DNA of 64,000 nt from Fundidesulfovibrio soli (GTDB lineage: Bacteria > Desulfobacterota > Desulfovibrionia > Desulfovibrionales > Desulfovibrionaceae), in assembly GCF_022808695.1 (NCBI RefSeq), contig NZ_JAKZKW010000001.1:496001-560000 (forward strand), read 5' to 3'. Each line of letters begins with the position of its first letter. Position 1 is the first letter of the stretch. The notes below the pieces were generated by a model that made no database searches, was not told where the DNA came from, and worked only from the letters and a program-made list of their open reading frames with translations. Below are positions 32,680 through 41,104 of this stretch, one piece after another. The position numbers were made by a program, and so were the translations under genes.

Positions 32680-33861
32680 CTAGGCGGCGTAGTTGCGGCG
32701 CATCTTATGCAGACCCTCGGTGACCACCCCGGCCACGTAGAGCACGGCGTTGAGCATGCTGGGGATGGCGTCCGGGATGATGGGGCCGGAGGGCTTGTCC
32801 TCCAGGACGCGGACCACCTCACGCTCGCCCCAGACCTTTCCGGTCCAACGCTGGTAGAGGTCCTGGGCCTCCTCCTCGTGGGCGTCCAGCCGCAGGGCCT
32901 GGGTCACGGCCTTGGCGGCCAGGGCGGGTTCGCGCTTGAAATGGTAGGCCTTGGCCAGCTCCAGGTGCCCCTTGGCGTTGTCCGGGTCCAGGCGCAGGGC
33001 GTTGCTCAGAGCCATGACCGCACCGTCCCAGTCCATCTCGCGGGCCAGGCGCATGCCCAGGCTCAGGAACGGGTTGAAGCCGCTGCGGTCGTTCTGCAGG
33101 ATGCTCACGAATTCCTTCTTGTAGTGCTCGAAGCGCTTGGTGCGGGCGCAGATGTCCGCGGCGCGGGTCATGGCCTTGCGGTAGCGCACCTCGTCGCCCA
33201 GGGCCTGCCAGCAGCGGGCCAGGCCCAGATGCGCCTCGTACATGAGCTCGCTCAGGCGGGCGGCGGTGGTGAAGGCCGAGACCGCCTGGCTGTACTCCTC
33301 GCGCTCCAGCAACTGCAGGCCGCGCTCGTAATGGTGCCGGGCCTCGTCCGTGGTCTCCAGGGTCTTCTCCAGGACCTCGACGGCCTCCTCGGCCTGCCCT
33401 TCCTCGATCAGCGCCGTGCAAGCGGCCACATTGCCCAGCTCCGAGCGCAGGCAGGAGCCGACCTTGCGGGCCAGGGCCAGATGCTTGAAGAAGGTATCCA
33501 GGGTGTAGGGGCGCAGCATGAAGCCCACGCAGCCCAGGCCGATGGCCTCCAGCACGCGTTCGCGGCTCACGGAGCGTCCGATCATGACCACGGGGATGGA
33601 TGCGAAGCGCGGGTCCGCCTTCAGGGTGCGCATGAAGTCCCAGCCGGTGCCGTCGCAGAGCACGTCGTCTATGAAGACCACGTCGGCCCCGTGCTTGCGG
33701 AGGTGCTCCAGGGCGCTCTTGCCGCCGGGCACGGCGCGCGAGAAGGGGATGCGGGCGTTCTTGAGGCTCAGGCGGTCAACCCTTGCGTGGCCTTCGCTTG
33801 CGCTGACAACCAGTGCGGAGCGCAGCAGGGGCTGGGAGTCGGGAGTCTTGTAAGCGTACAT
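32680..33861 (-). CDS. Response-regulator receiver domain fused to TPR repeats
   Basis: A 393-residue cytoplasmic protein. Residues about 10-135 form a receiver-like domain: ADVVFIDDVLCDGTGWDF carries the acidic pocket and probable phosphoacceptor Asp, and IPVVMIGRS the conserved switch. The Lys normally near the end (KP) is Arg here (FMLRPYT), so phosphorylation may be altered. The rest is a chain of TPR-like helical pairs (ALRLDPDNAKGHLELAKAY is the clearest), for protein binding. No output DNA-binding or enzyme domain. ATG 33861 is preceded by GAGG. It is followed by its own terminator and is monocistronic. Confidence 0.8.
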   Translation of the reverse strand: MYAYKTPDSQPLLRSALVVSASEGHARVDRLSLKNARIPFSRAVPGGKSALEHLRKHGADVVFIDDVLCDGTGWDFMRTLKADPRFASIPVVMIGRSVSRERVLEAIGLGCVGFMLRPYTLDTFFKHLALARKVGSCLRSELGNVAACTALIEEGQAEEAVEVLEKTLETTDEARHHYERGLQLLEREEYSQAVSAFTTAARLSELMYEAHLGLARCWQALGDEVRYRKAMTRAADICARTKRFEHYKKEFVSILQNDRSGFNPFLSLGMRLAREMDWDGAVMALSNALRLDPDNAKGHLELAKAYHFKREPALAAKAVTQALRLDAHEEEAQDLYQRWTGKVWGEREVVRVLEDKPSGPIIPDAIPSMLNAVLYVAGVVTEGLHKMRRNYAA

Positions 33862-34032
33862 GGCAAACCTCGCTTCGTCTGGATACGCGGGACGCACTCG
33901 TCCTGCGGATTGCGGCGCGGCCTCCTGCCGTGGCAGGTGCAGCCGCACCGCAATCTCCTCTCCCTTGCGAGGCATATCGGAACGAACGGGATTTGCTTTA
34001 GGGGTGTTCGGGCTAGTTGTGGGATTCGGGCT

Positions 34033-34563
34033 TTACTCCGACCAGTTCTCGAGCTCCTGGGTCAGGCGCTCCACCAACTCGTCCAGTGGGCTGTCCGGGG
34101 CCACCAGGTGGGCGCAGGCCAGATAGTAGGGTTCGCGCTCCTGCACGGTCCTGCGGACTTCGTCCTCGAGCGAAAGGTTGGTGAGCGCGGGCCGCTGCTC
34201 GGGCAGCAGCTCCTCCATGAGCCGGGCCACCACCTTCTCCGGGTCGGCCTGGAGGTACACGGTGACGCCCTGGCCCAAGAGCTCGCGGTTGCGGGCCTTG
34301 AGCACCGCGCCGCCGCCCGTGGCCACCACGTTGCCCGGGGTCTCGGCCACGGCGGCCAGGACGGCGGTCTCCAGTTCGCGGAAGGAATCCCAGCCTTCGG
34401 TCTCCACCACGTCCGCGATGGTGCGGCCGGTGGTGTGGGTGAACTCCTCGTCCAGGTCCATGAAGGGGCGGGAGAGGGCCTGGGCCAGCCTGCGGCCCAC
34501 GGTGGTCTTGCCGCAGGCGCGAGGGCCCACCAGGTAGATGTTCTTGTCGGGTGATACGGCCAT
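34033..34563 (-). CDS. aroK: Shikimate kinase
   Basis: A 176-residue kinase phosphorylating shikimate in aromatic amino acid synthesis. It has Walker A GPRACGKTTVG, the DLDEEF metal/shikimate site, FRELE, ATGGGAVL and EREPYYLACA (the PLYxE/A-like lid region). ATG 34563 follows GGAGG with 5-nt spacing; the frame upstream overlaps the divergent trmJ and is not coding. The aroK/aroL distinction cannot be made. It is divergent from trmJ, with about 97 nt between the starts. Confidence 0.92.
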   Translation of the reverse strand: MAVSPDKNIYLVGPRACGKTTVGRRLAQALSRPFMDLDEEFTHTTGRTIADVVETEGWDSFRELETAVLAAVAETPGNVVATGGGAVLKARNRELLGQGVTVYLQADPEKVVARLMEELLPEQRPALTNLSLEDEVRRTVQEREPYYLACAHLVAPDSPLDELVERLTQELENWSE

Positions 34564-34660
34564 GATTCCTCCCTTTGTTGCCTTGGAAGCCGCCCGGTTA
34601 TCATTCACGGCCTTGCAAGCCAAGCCGTCCGGGGCTACAGGCCCCGCCACGGAGGCGAAC

Positions 34661-35443
34661 ATGCTGAGCAACCTGGCTGTCGTGCTATTCAGACCGAAAT
34701 TTTCCGCCAACATCGGCTCAACGGCCCGGGCCATGGCCAACATGGGCTGCTCGCGGCTGATCGTGGTCAGCCCGCAGGAGTGGGACGAGGGCCGAGCACG
34801 CGCCTTGGCCACCCAGAAAGGGCAGGAGATCCTCGACTCCATGACCGTGGTGGACGACCTGGCCCAGGCCCTGGCCCCTTTCCAGGCCGTCTACGGCACC
34901 ACGGCCCGCACAGGAGGGTGGAGAAAGGGCCTGCTCACCCCGGAGACCGCCGCCGCGCGGGGCATGGAGGCCGTGCGCGCAGGCTCCGGCGTGGCCATCC
35001 TCTTCGGGCCGGAGGACAAGGGCCTGACCAACGACGAGACCAAGGTCTGCGACAGGCTCGTGTGCATCCCCACCTCGGAGGAGGCATCCTCGCTGAACCT
35101 TTCCCAGGCCGTGCTCATCATCCTGTACGAGTTCATGAAGGCCGCCACGGCCCGCGCCGTGCCCGCCGCGGCCCTCCAGAGCGCCGAGGAGCCCGGTGAG
35201 CCCGCCCCGGCGCAGGAATCCCGCGCCGCCACCCACAAGGAGCGCGAGGCCCTGTTCGCCAACCTGCGCGAGGCCCTCACCGCCATCGACTTCATCAAGG
35301 ACGACAACCCCGACTACTGGATGCTGCCCGTGCGAGCCTTCGTGGAGCGCATCCGCCTCAAGCGCGCGGAGTTCAACATGCTCATGGGCCTATGCCGCCA
35401 GGTGAAGTGGGCCGTGGGGGCCAAGCGCCCGCCCAAGGCCTAA
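34661..35443 (+). CDS. trmJ: tRNA (cytidine/uridine-2'-O-)-methyltransferase TrmJ-like (SpoU/SPOUT)
   Basis: A 260-residue SPOUT methyltransferase. The motifs are NIGSTARAMANMG (motif 1), ILFGPEDKGLTNDE (motif 2) and IPTSEEASSLNLSQAV (motif 3, knot), as in TrmJ, which 2'-O-methylates position 32 of tRNAs. The C-terminal part (residues about 170-260), with an Ala/Pro linker and FNMLMGLCRQ, also matches TrmJ. Start ATG 34661 has GGAGG 5 nt upstream. The gene ends just before copy 2 of the long palindrome. Confidence 0.9.
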   Translation: MLSNLAVVLFRPKFSANIGSTARAMANMGCSRLIVVSPQEWDEGRARALATQKGQEILDSMTVVDDLAQALAPFQAVYGTTARTGGWRKGLLTPETAAARGMEAVRAGSGVAILFGPEDKGLTNDETKVCDRLVCIPTSEEASSLNLSQAVLIILYEFMKAATARAVPAAALQSAEEPGEPAPAQESRAATHKEREALFANLREALTAIDFIKDDNPDYWMLPVRAFVERIRLKRAEFNMLMGLCRQVKWAVGAKRPPKA

Positions 35444-35445
35444 CT

Positions 35446-35596
35446 GTCCCTTGAAAAATCCACGCGGGTTGCGTTGCGGCGAAAAACCCAAACCCTCACG
35501 TATGCCCAATACGCATCGGGTTTGGGTTGTTCCTGCGCCTTGCCCGCGCGTTTTTTGAACGGACCGAACAAATCGTCTTCATCAACAGGCTGCTAG
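35446..35596. repeat. Long imperfect palindrome, CAGCCTGTTG family, copy 2 plus extra end
   Basis: 35446-35564 folds like copy 1 but with different paired bases: AAACCCAAACCC-like left arm (ACCCAAACCC) pairs with GGGTTTGGGT, and CGTAT with ATACG, where copy 1 has GTCAA/TTGAC and GCGTAG/CTACGC. Shared unpaired parts include TTGCGTTGC and CGAAAAA. At 35582-35596 a separate family end (minus strand CTAGCAGCCTGTTGA) includes the TAG stop of the aldolase gene. Confidence 0.8.
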
Positions 35597-36777
35597 CCGC
35601 CAAAGCTCTCCACCCGGCGGAAGTACTCCTCGCGGCAGGCGTTCTCCACGCTGAGCAGGGTGTCGAAGGCTTCCCGGAAGCCGGTGCGCCCCGTGGCGAA
35701 CAACCCGTGCCCAAGCACCACGGCCCCGCGCCTCCCGAGCATGGCCGGGGGCAGCGTGTTCACCAGCCCGCGCGGCCCCGTGCCCACCTCGCCCGGCACC
35801 ACTGGGATCTCCGCCAGGATGCCCCGCTCCCCCAGGAAGCGGGGGCGCGAGCAGTCCACGTGGCAACGCGCGGCGTCCGGACAGTTCGCCACGTCGCAAT
35901 CCATGGAGAGGATCACCGCGAAGCGCGGGTGCCCGTGCAGGATGACCCCGGCCCCGGTGAGGGCCACTATTGCCTGATGCGCGGTCAGTTCGCTGGAGGC
36001 CGTGAGCCCCGCGCAGGAGGAGCCGTCCAGGTGGCAAGGGTCCACGCAGTCCGGCAGCTCGTCCAGTGAGGAGCCGGTCTGGCTGATGAGCAGCACCCCG
36101 TCCAGATTGCAGGAGATGTTGCCGAAGAAGGAATCCACCAGCCCCAGGCCCACGGTGGCCTTGCCCGCGGCGTCCATGGCCGCCAGGGCCTGCTCCCTGG
36201 TCTCGAAGGGGCCTTCGGCCAGCTCCGGGGCCACGGTGCGCGGCGGGGCCAGGAATCTTTTGGCAGTGTGGAAGGCGGCCTCGTAGGCAGGGTCGGACCG
36301 GCCCTCCCGCTTGAGGGCCAGGTAGTCGGAAAAGAACTTCACGAAGCTGGCGAAACACACGGAACTGGCGCTGACGAAGGCCTGCTCCGGGCTCACCGCG
36401 CCGTGGGCCAGCACCCCCCTGCCCCGCACGATCACGCTCTTTCGCCGGGACAGGGCCTCGGCCAGGGTCGCCGCGTCGAAGGATTCCACCACAGGCAGAT
36501 CGTGCAGGAAGGTGCGCGTCTCGCAGTCGCGCGGCAGGATGGCCCCGCCGCTGCGCCCGGCCAGGAAGTCCACGATGGTGGCGTACGGCTCGCCGAGCGG
36601 CAGCCAGAGCAGCGAGTTGATGCCCATGCGCTCGAACACCCCGGCCAGCACGGCGTTCTCGGGGGCTTCGCGGTTGAAGGCCAGCCTGTCGTCCAGGAAG
36701 CCCAGCACGGGCGCGCCCGGCTCGCAGAGCCCGGCGGCAGCCAGCTTGCGGGCGTAGATGTCCAGTTCATCAAGCAT
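35593..36777 (-). CDS. Two-domain class II aldolase/adducin-family protein
   Basis: A 394-residue protein with two tandem class II aldolase/adducin folds. The second (about residues 200-394) keeps the metal ligands: LHGHPRFAVILS (HxH) and VVLGHGLFATG, plus GNISCNLDGVLLISQTGSS for phosphate binding. The first (about 1-195) is degenerate: the position of the last His reads RGRGVLAHG and the HxH is missing. Such enzymes cleave or join DHAP or glycolaldehyde units to aldehydes. It overlaps the AOR gene by 8 nt, so aldehyde production and oxidation may be linked. ATG 36777 is chosen on that basis. The true substrate is unknown. Confidence 0.82.
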   Translation of the reverse strand: MLDELDIYARKLAAAGLCEPGAPVLGFLDDRLAFNREAPENAVLAGVFERMGINSLLWLPLGEPYATIVDFLAGRSGGAILPRDCETRTFLHDLPVVESFDAATLAEALSRRKSVIVRGRGVLAHGAVSPEQAFVSASSVCFASFVKFFSDYLALKREGRSDPAYEAAFHTAKRFLAPPRTVAPELAEGPFETREQALAAMDAAGKATVGLGLVDSFFGNISCNLDGVLLISQTGSSLDELPDCVDPCHLDGSSCAGLTASSELTAHQAIVALTGAGVILHGHPRFAVILSMDCDVANCPDAARCHVDCSRPRFLGERGILAEIPVVPGEVGTGPRGLVNTLPPAMLGRRGAVVLGHGLFATGRTGFREAFDTLLSVENACREEYFRRVESFGG

Positions 36778-38575
36778 GGCCGCCCTCCCCGCCTTCACCT
36801 TCCCCGCCCGGACCTTCCGGCCTGAAGCGGCGGTAGCTCTCCAACAGGCCCAGTTCGCGGGATTTCTCCAGGGTGGGCAGCCCGTGGGCGTCCAGGCCGC
36901 GCACCGCGTAATAGCGCGCCCTGGCCTCCAGGAAGGCCTCGCGCGGGATGGGCCGCGCGTCCGGCTCGGTTCCCATGGCCCCTGGTGCGGCAAAGAGGCG
37001 CTCCGGCAGGACGTCCTGCGCAGCGCCGAAGCCCAGCCGGGCGTTCATCAGGCACTCCCGGTACCGGATGCGCTCACCCGCGCGGGCGAACAACTCCGCC
37101 GCGCCCCCCAGGCCGGTGACGGCCTCGAATGCGTGTCCGTATTCCTCCAGCGAGGCGGCGTAGAAGATGTTGCGGCAGACCACCAGGCTGTCGCCCACGG
37201 CCCCGGCGTTTTCGGCCAGGGCGATGATCCGGGCCTTGCCCAGGAAGCTGAAGCGGTCCGTGGCCACAGGCTTGCGCAGCACCTCGTGGCTCATGGGCAG
37301 CGCCCCCAGGTGGCAGCCGCCGCGCGGGGACACGGCGCTGGCCAGGGCTAGGCCGTATGCGCCGCGCGGGTCCTGCGCGGGCAGCTCCAGGCCCTTCACG
37401 GTCATGGCCGATTCGGGACGGCCCTGCGAGCGCGCCAGGGCTGCCGCGCCTTGGGCCAGGTCCGGCCTGCGGCCTTGGGCCAGGTCTTCGATGGCGGCCA
37501 GCAGCCGCGCGGTGTCGGGGGCCGCGCCGGTCAGCTCGGCCTCGCAAGCCAGGGTGGAGGCGGTGGACACCGGGTCCAGCCCCAGCTCCAGGCACAGGGC
37601 GTTCGCCTGGGCCGCGAAATCGAGGTTCGCAACGTCCAGCAGGGCCGTGAAGTGCGAGAGCGCGTCCAGGTCCGGCAGGGTGCGGCCGTCGGCGGCCACC
37701 CTGCCGCAGCGGATGTGGCAGCCCCGGCAGCCGTAGGGGGCGCTCTCGAAGCGCCGGGCCAGTTGCACCGCGTTGCACTGCGTTGCGGCGGCGAAGCGCG
37801 AGGCCCGGAAGTTGCGCGTGGGCATCATGGAGCGGGCGTCCATAAGGTCGTACAGGGCGCAGGAGCCGAAGCGGGAGAGGCCGTGCCCGCCGGAGAGATA
37901 GGGCGAGGCGGCGGTCAGGCGCAGGATGTCCTCGCGCGCGGCCTTGAGCCCGGCCGGGTCGGCCACCGCCACCCTGCCCGAGTCTTTCACGGCGATGTAT
38001 TTCAAATTCTTCGCAGCCCAGCCGAGCCCCAGCCCGCCGCGCTGGAAGCCGTGGCGCGCGTCCACCCAGACCGAGGCCATGCGCGCCCCGTGTTCGGCCG
38101 CAGGCCCTGTGGCGGCAACCGCGCCATCCCAGCGCAGGGACGTAAGCAGCCGGGAGCGGTTCAGGCCCGCGAGGCCCGAAGCGTCCTCCAGGGCGCAGAC
38201 GCCGTCCGCGATCTTCAGCCCCATCGGCGTGTCCGCCCTGCCGGTGACCACCACGCCGTCGAACCCGGCCTTCTTGAGCTGCGCGCCCAGGCGTCCGCCC
38301 GCCTGCGCATCGAAGAAGCCGCCGGTCAGCGGCGAGCGCGAGGCCAGGCAGGCCCGCCCGGCCGAGGGGGCAACCGTGCCGGTGAGCGGCCCGGCGAAGA
38401 GGCACAAGGGCATCTCCGGGTGGTCCCAGGGCAGGTGGATGCAGGGATCGAGGTAATATCCGGCCAGGCCCCTGCCGCCGATCCACAGGCGCAGCAACTC
38501 CTGGTCGGGCGTTTCCACGCTCGCTGTGCCGCGCGTGAGGTCCACGCGGAGGATTTTTCCGGTCCATCCGTTCAT
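36770..38575 (-). CDS. Tungsten/molybdenum aldehyde:ferredoxin oxidoreductase (AOR family)
   Basis: A 601-residue cytoplasmic enzyme oxidising aldehydes to acids and reducing ferredoxin. N-terminal NGWTGKILRVDLTRG and the GGRGLAGYYLD stretch are typical, as are RSPLTGGFFDA, GFDGVVVTGRA and AAKNLKYIAVKDSGRV. The 4Fe-4S cysteines are CRGCHIRC (about residue 280) and a later Cys in GDSLVVCRNIF, with CLELGLDPVSTAS between. ATG 38575 (MNGWTGK) is the sensible start. The pterin cofactor genes are not here. The downstream aldolase starts inside the last codons. Metal choice (W or Mo) is inferred from the family. Confidence 0.92.
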   Translation of the reverse strand: MNGWTGKILRVDLTRGTASVETPDQELLRLWIGGRGLAGYYLDPCIHLPWDHPEMPLCLFAGPLTGTVAPSAGRACLASRSPLTGGFFDAQAGGRLGAQLKKAGFDGVVVTGRADTPMGLKIADGVCALEDASGLAGLNRSRLLTSLRWDGAVAATGPAAEHGARMASVWVDARHGFQRGGLGLGWAAKNLKYIAVKDSGRVAVADPAGLKAAREDILRLTAASPYLSGGHGLSRFGSCALYDLMDARSMMPTRNFRASRFAAATQCNAVQLARRFESAPYGCRGCHIRCGRVAADGRTLPDLDALSHFTALLDVANLDFAAQANALCLELGLDPVSTASTLACEAELTGAAPDTARLLAAIEDLAQGRRPDLAQGAAALARSQGRPESAMTVKGLELPAQDPRGAYGLALASAVSPRGGCHLGALPMSHEVLRKPVATDRFSFLGKARIIALAENAGAVGDSLVVCRNIFYAASLEEYGHAFEAVTGLGGAAELFARAGERIRYRECLMNARLGFGAAQDVLPERLFAAPGAMGTEPDARPIPREAFLEARARYYAVRGLDAHGLPTLEKSRELGLLESYRRFRPEGPGGEGEGGEGGHA

Positions 38576-38680
38576 GGCCGCGATACCTACCCGCGCCCGG
38601 GGCCTGCGGGCAACCCCCAAGTTCGGCGCAACCCTAAAGTTATCCGGGTTACGGCCGATGACGGCAGTGAGGACACCGCC

Positions 38681-39583
38681 ATGAACATAACAGGCACCAG
38701 CACCATCTTCGGCAAATCAGGCCCCTTCGCGCAGTTCGTCCAGCCGCTCTCCAGGGAGGCCGTGGACGCCTTCGCCAGCGTGATCGCCGGGCACTCCACG
38801 CCTGCCGACGCCGCCAAGACGCCTGCCTCGGCGGAGAACGCCGCCACCGGCTCCCAGGCCTCCAACAGCCAGCCCCAGGGCAAGCTGGAGCGGGCGCTTG
38901 AGCACGCCGTGAACTACGTGCAGAACCACTTCGGCGACAACGCCGCCCGCGTGGTCATGGGCCTGGTGATCGCCAAGACCGGCGGGCAGAACGTCACCGA
39001 GGAGAGCCTTAGCGAAGGGCTGGTGGACGGCCTGGAGTTCATCGACCGCACGTTCGGCACGAAGGCCGGGGACAAGGCCATAGCCTTCTTCAACGGCGAG
39101 CTGAACAAGACCATCAACAACTATTTCCAGAACGGCCAAAACGAGGAGTTCGGGGTCCAGACCGTGAGCGGAGCCCAGGCAGCCCTGGGCCAGGCCACGG
39201 CCAAGGCCACGGCCGACCTGCAGAACGCCCTGGCCGCCAACTCCGGCGACACCTCGCTGACCGACCTGCTCCCCGAGCCCGGCGAGGAGGCCGAAGCGGC
39301 CGAGACCGGCGCCGAAACCGAAGCCGCCGCTCCGGCGACCGACACCGCCGCTGCCACGGACACAACCACGGCCAACGCCGCGTCAGCGGACGCCACCGCT
39401 GCGGACGCCGCAACAACCGGCGGCACCAGCTCCACCGACACCGCGACCCAGGCCGCCGCAGCACAGTCGGGGCATCATCACCACCATCATGTGCGCCGCC
39501 GCAGGGGCCACCGCTCCAAGCAACTGGCGGGCTATGCCCCCCGTGAGCTGCAGCGCGGTGTGGCCGTCAACACCTCCGCCTAG
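38681..39583 (+). CDS. Hypothetical protein with Ala/Thr-rich linker and natural His6 tract
   Basis: A 300-residue protein, not recognised by a named family beyond a soluble helical domain at about 60-180 (LERALEHAVNYVQNHFGDN, then GLEFIDRTFGTKAGDKA). A low-complexity linker of about 75 residues rich in Ala, Thr, Asp and Glu follows, then HHHHHH, RRRRGHR and a short tail. No signal peptide. The poly-basic end could bind metal, DNA or membranes. It is a single gene, transcribed divergently from the AOR operon, and closed by the terminator at 39605-39647. Confidence 0.65.
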   Translation: MNITGTSTIFGKSGPFAQFVQPLSREAVDAFASVIAGHSTPADAAKTPASAENAATGSQASNSQPQGKLERALEHAVNYVQNHFGDNAARVVMGLVIAKTGGQNVTEESLSEGLVDGLEFIDRTFGTKAGDKAIAFFNGELNKTINNYFQNGQNEEFGVQTVSGAQAALGQATAKATADLQNALAANSGDTSLTDLLPEPGEEAEAAETGAETEAAAPATDTAAATDTTTANAASADATAADAATTGGTSSTDTATQAAAAQSGHHHHHHVRRRRGHRSKQLAGYAPRELQRGVAVNTSA

Positions 39584-39604
39584 CGGAATTGCTCATCAGA
39601 TGAC

Positions 39605-39647
39605 AAAAGCCCGGCTCCGGCGGTCAAACCGCCGGAGCCGGGCTTTT
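39605..39647. terminator. Bidirectional Rho-independent terminator
   Basis: A 20-bp perfect stem, AAAAGCCCGGCTCCGGCGGT at 39605-39624 pairing with 39628-39647 around a CAA loop. Its T/A ends make it work for the His-tract gene on the plus strand and the phosphofructokinase gene on the minus strand. Confidence 0.92.
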
Positions 39648-39766
39648 CGGTTCTTTTTTGGGGCTTGCCCCGGCAACCGGGACGTGCCGGCCCGGTACTC
39701 ACGCTCCTCATCCGTGTTTGCGGCGGGAGCGCGGCACGCTCCATCCGCGCGCCAATCCGCCCGCGC

Positions 39767-41104
39767 CTACACCAGGCAGGCAGGCCCCACGCCGTCCTTG
39801 CACATGGGCGAGATGGCGTACTGGCCCGTGGACTCCAGCACGGCCCGCCAGTAATCCGAGGCCAGATCCAGCTTCTTGCGCTTCCTGGTCACCAGCTCCA
39901 GCGGAAGGTGCACGTAGCGGCCGTAGACCTTGCTGACCACCATGCCCGTCTTGCCCGCCATGGCCGCATGCACCGCGAACTGCCCCAGGAAGCCGCAATA
40001 CACGCGGTCGTTGGCGTTGGCCGGGACCGAGCGGATGATATAGCTGGGGTCGATGTACTTGAGCGTCATGGGCTGGCCGCGCTCCTTCATGTACTCCGTA
40101 ATCTCGCCGGAGAGCAGCGTGGCGATGTCGCCCAGCACCGGGTTGCCCGAGGCGTCGGTCTTGCCGGACTGCTCCAGCAGGTGCTGCCCCGCTCCCTCGG
40201 CCACAACGATCACCGCGTGCTTGCGGGCCTTGAGGCGTTTCTCCAGCGCGGGCAGCAGGCCGTGCTCGCCCCGGAGCTGGAAGGGATCCTCCGGCACGAG
40301 CACGAAGTTGACCTCCTTGAGCGCCAGGGTGGCCTGGGCCGCGATGAAGCCGGACTCGCGCCCCATGAGCTTCACCAGCCCCACGCCGCCGAGCACGCCA
40401 AGGGCCTCGGTGTGGGCGCAGCGGATGGCCTCGGTGGCCTTCTCCACGGCTGTGTCGAACCCGAAGGATTGGGTGACGAGGCTGATGTCGTTGTCGATGG
40501 TCTTGGGCACGCCGATCACGGCGATCCTGGCCCCGCGCCGCACCACTTCCTCGTGGATGGCGCGCGCCGCCTTGAGCGTGCCGTCGCCGCCGATGACGAA
40601 GAGCACCCCGATGTTGGAGCGCTCCAGGGCGTCCACGATCTCCTCCGGCGGCTGCGGCCCCCGCGAGGAGCCGAGCATGGTGCCGCCGAACTCGTGGATG
40701 TTGGAGACGTTGGACGGGGTCAGCTCCACGATCTCGTGGCCGTACTTGGGGATGAAGCCCTGCAGCCCGTAGCGGATGCCCAGCGTGGCGGCCAGGTTGT
40801 AATTGTGGTGGGCCTCCATGACGATGGAGCGGATGACGTCGTTGATGCCCGGGCAGAGTCCGCCGCAGGTCACGATGGCTGCCTTGACCTTGGAGGAGTC
40901 GAAAAAGATGTTGGCGCGCGGCCCGGCGGGCTCAAAGAGCACGTCGGCGTTCTGGGCGGGGTCGTCCAGGTCCTCCGGGGAGACGCGCAACGGCACCTTG
41001 ATGTCGTCGGGCACGAAACGGCAGTAGGTCAGCGGGGAGGGTATCGCCGCCGGGCCCAGGGTCTTGATGCCGGTGTCGAGGGTCTTGTGCTTTGCGCGGG
41101 GCAT
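39767..41104 (-). CDS. pfkA: ATP-dependent 6-phosphofructokinase, PPi-PFK-related clade
   Basis: A 445-residue glycolytic enzyme phosphorylating fructose 6-phosphate. It has CGGLCPGINDVIRS, GGDGTLKAA and GVPKTIDNDI. The Gly in GGDG predicts ATP as donor, while Lys in PKTIDND is shared with pyrophosphate enzymes; the pair of residues is seen in the plant and trypanosome ATP-PFK group. The length of about 445 also fits that group rather than the 320-residue E. coli type. ATG 41104 is preceded by GGAGGAG. Monocistronic, with a shared terminator. Kinetics and regulation cannot be told. Confidence 0.9.
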   Translation of the reverse strand: MPRAKHKTLDTGIKTLGPAAIPSPLTYCRFVPDDIKVPLRVSPEDLDDPAQNADVLFEPAGPRANIFFDSSKVKAAIVTCGGLCPGINDVIRSIVMEAHHNYNLAATLGIRYGLQGFIPKYGHEIVELTPSNVSNIHEFGGTMLGSSRGPQPPEEIVDALERSNIGVLFVIGGDGTLKAARAIHEEVVRRGARIAVIGVPKTIDNDISLVTQSFGFDTAVEKATEAIRCAHTEALGVLGGVGLVKLMGRESGFIAAQATLALKEVNFVLVPEDPFQLRGEHGLLPALEKRLKARKHAVIVVAEGAGQHLLEQSGKTDASGNPVLGDIATLLSGEITEYMKERGQPMTLKYIDPSYIIRSVPANANDRVYCGFLGQFAVHAAMAGKTGMVVSKVYGRYVHLPLELVTRKRKKLDLASDYWRAVLESTGQYAISPMCKDGVGPACLV

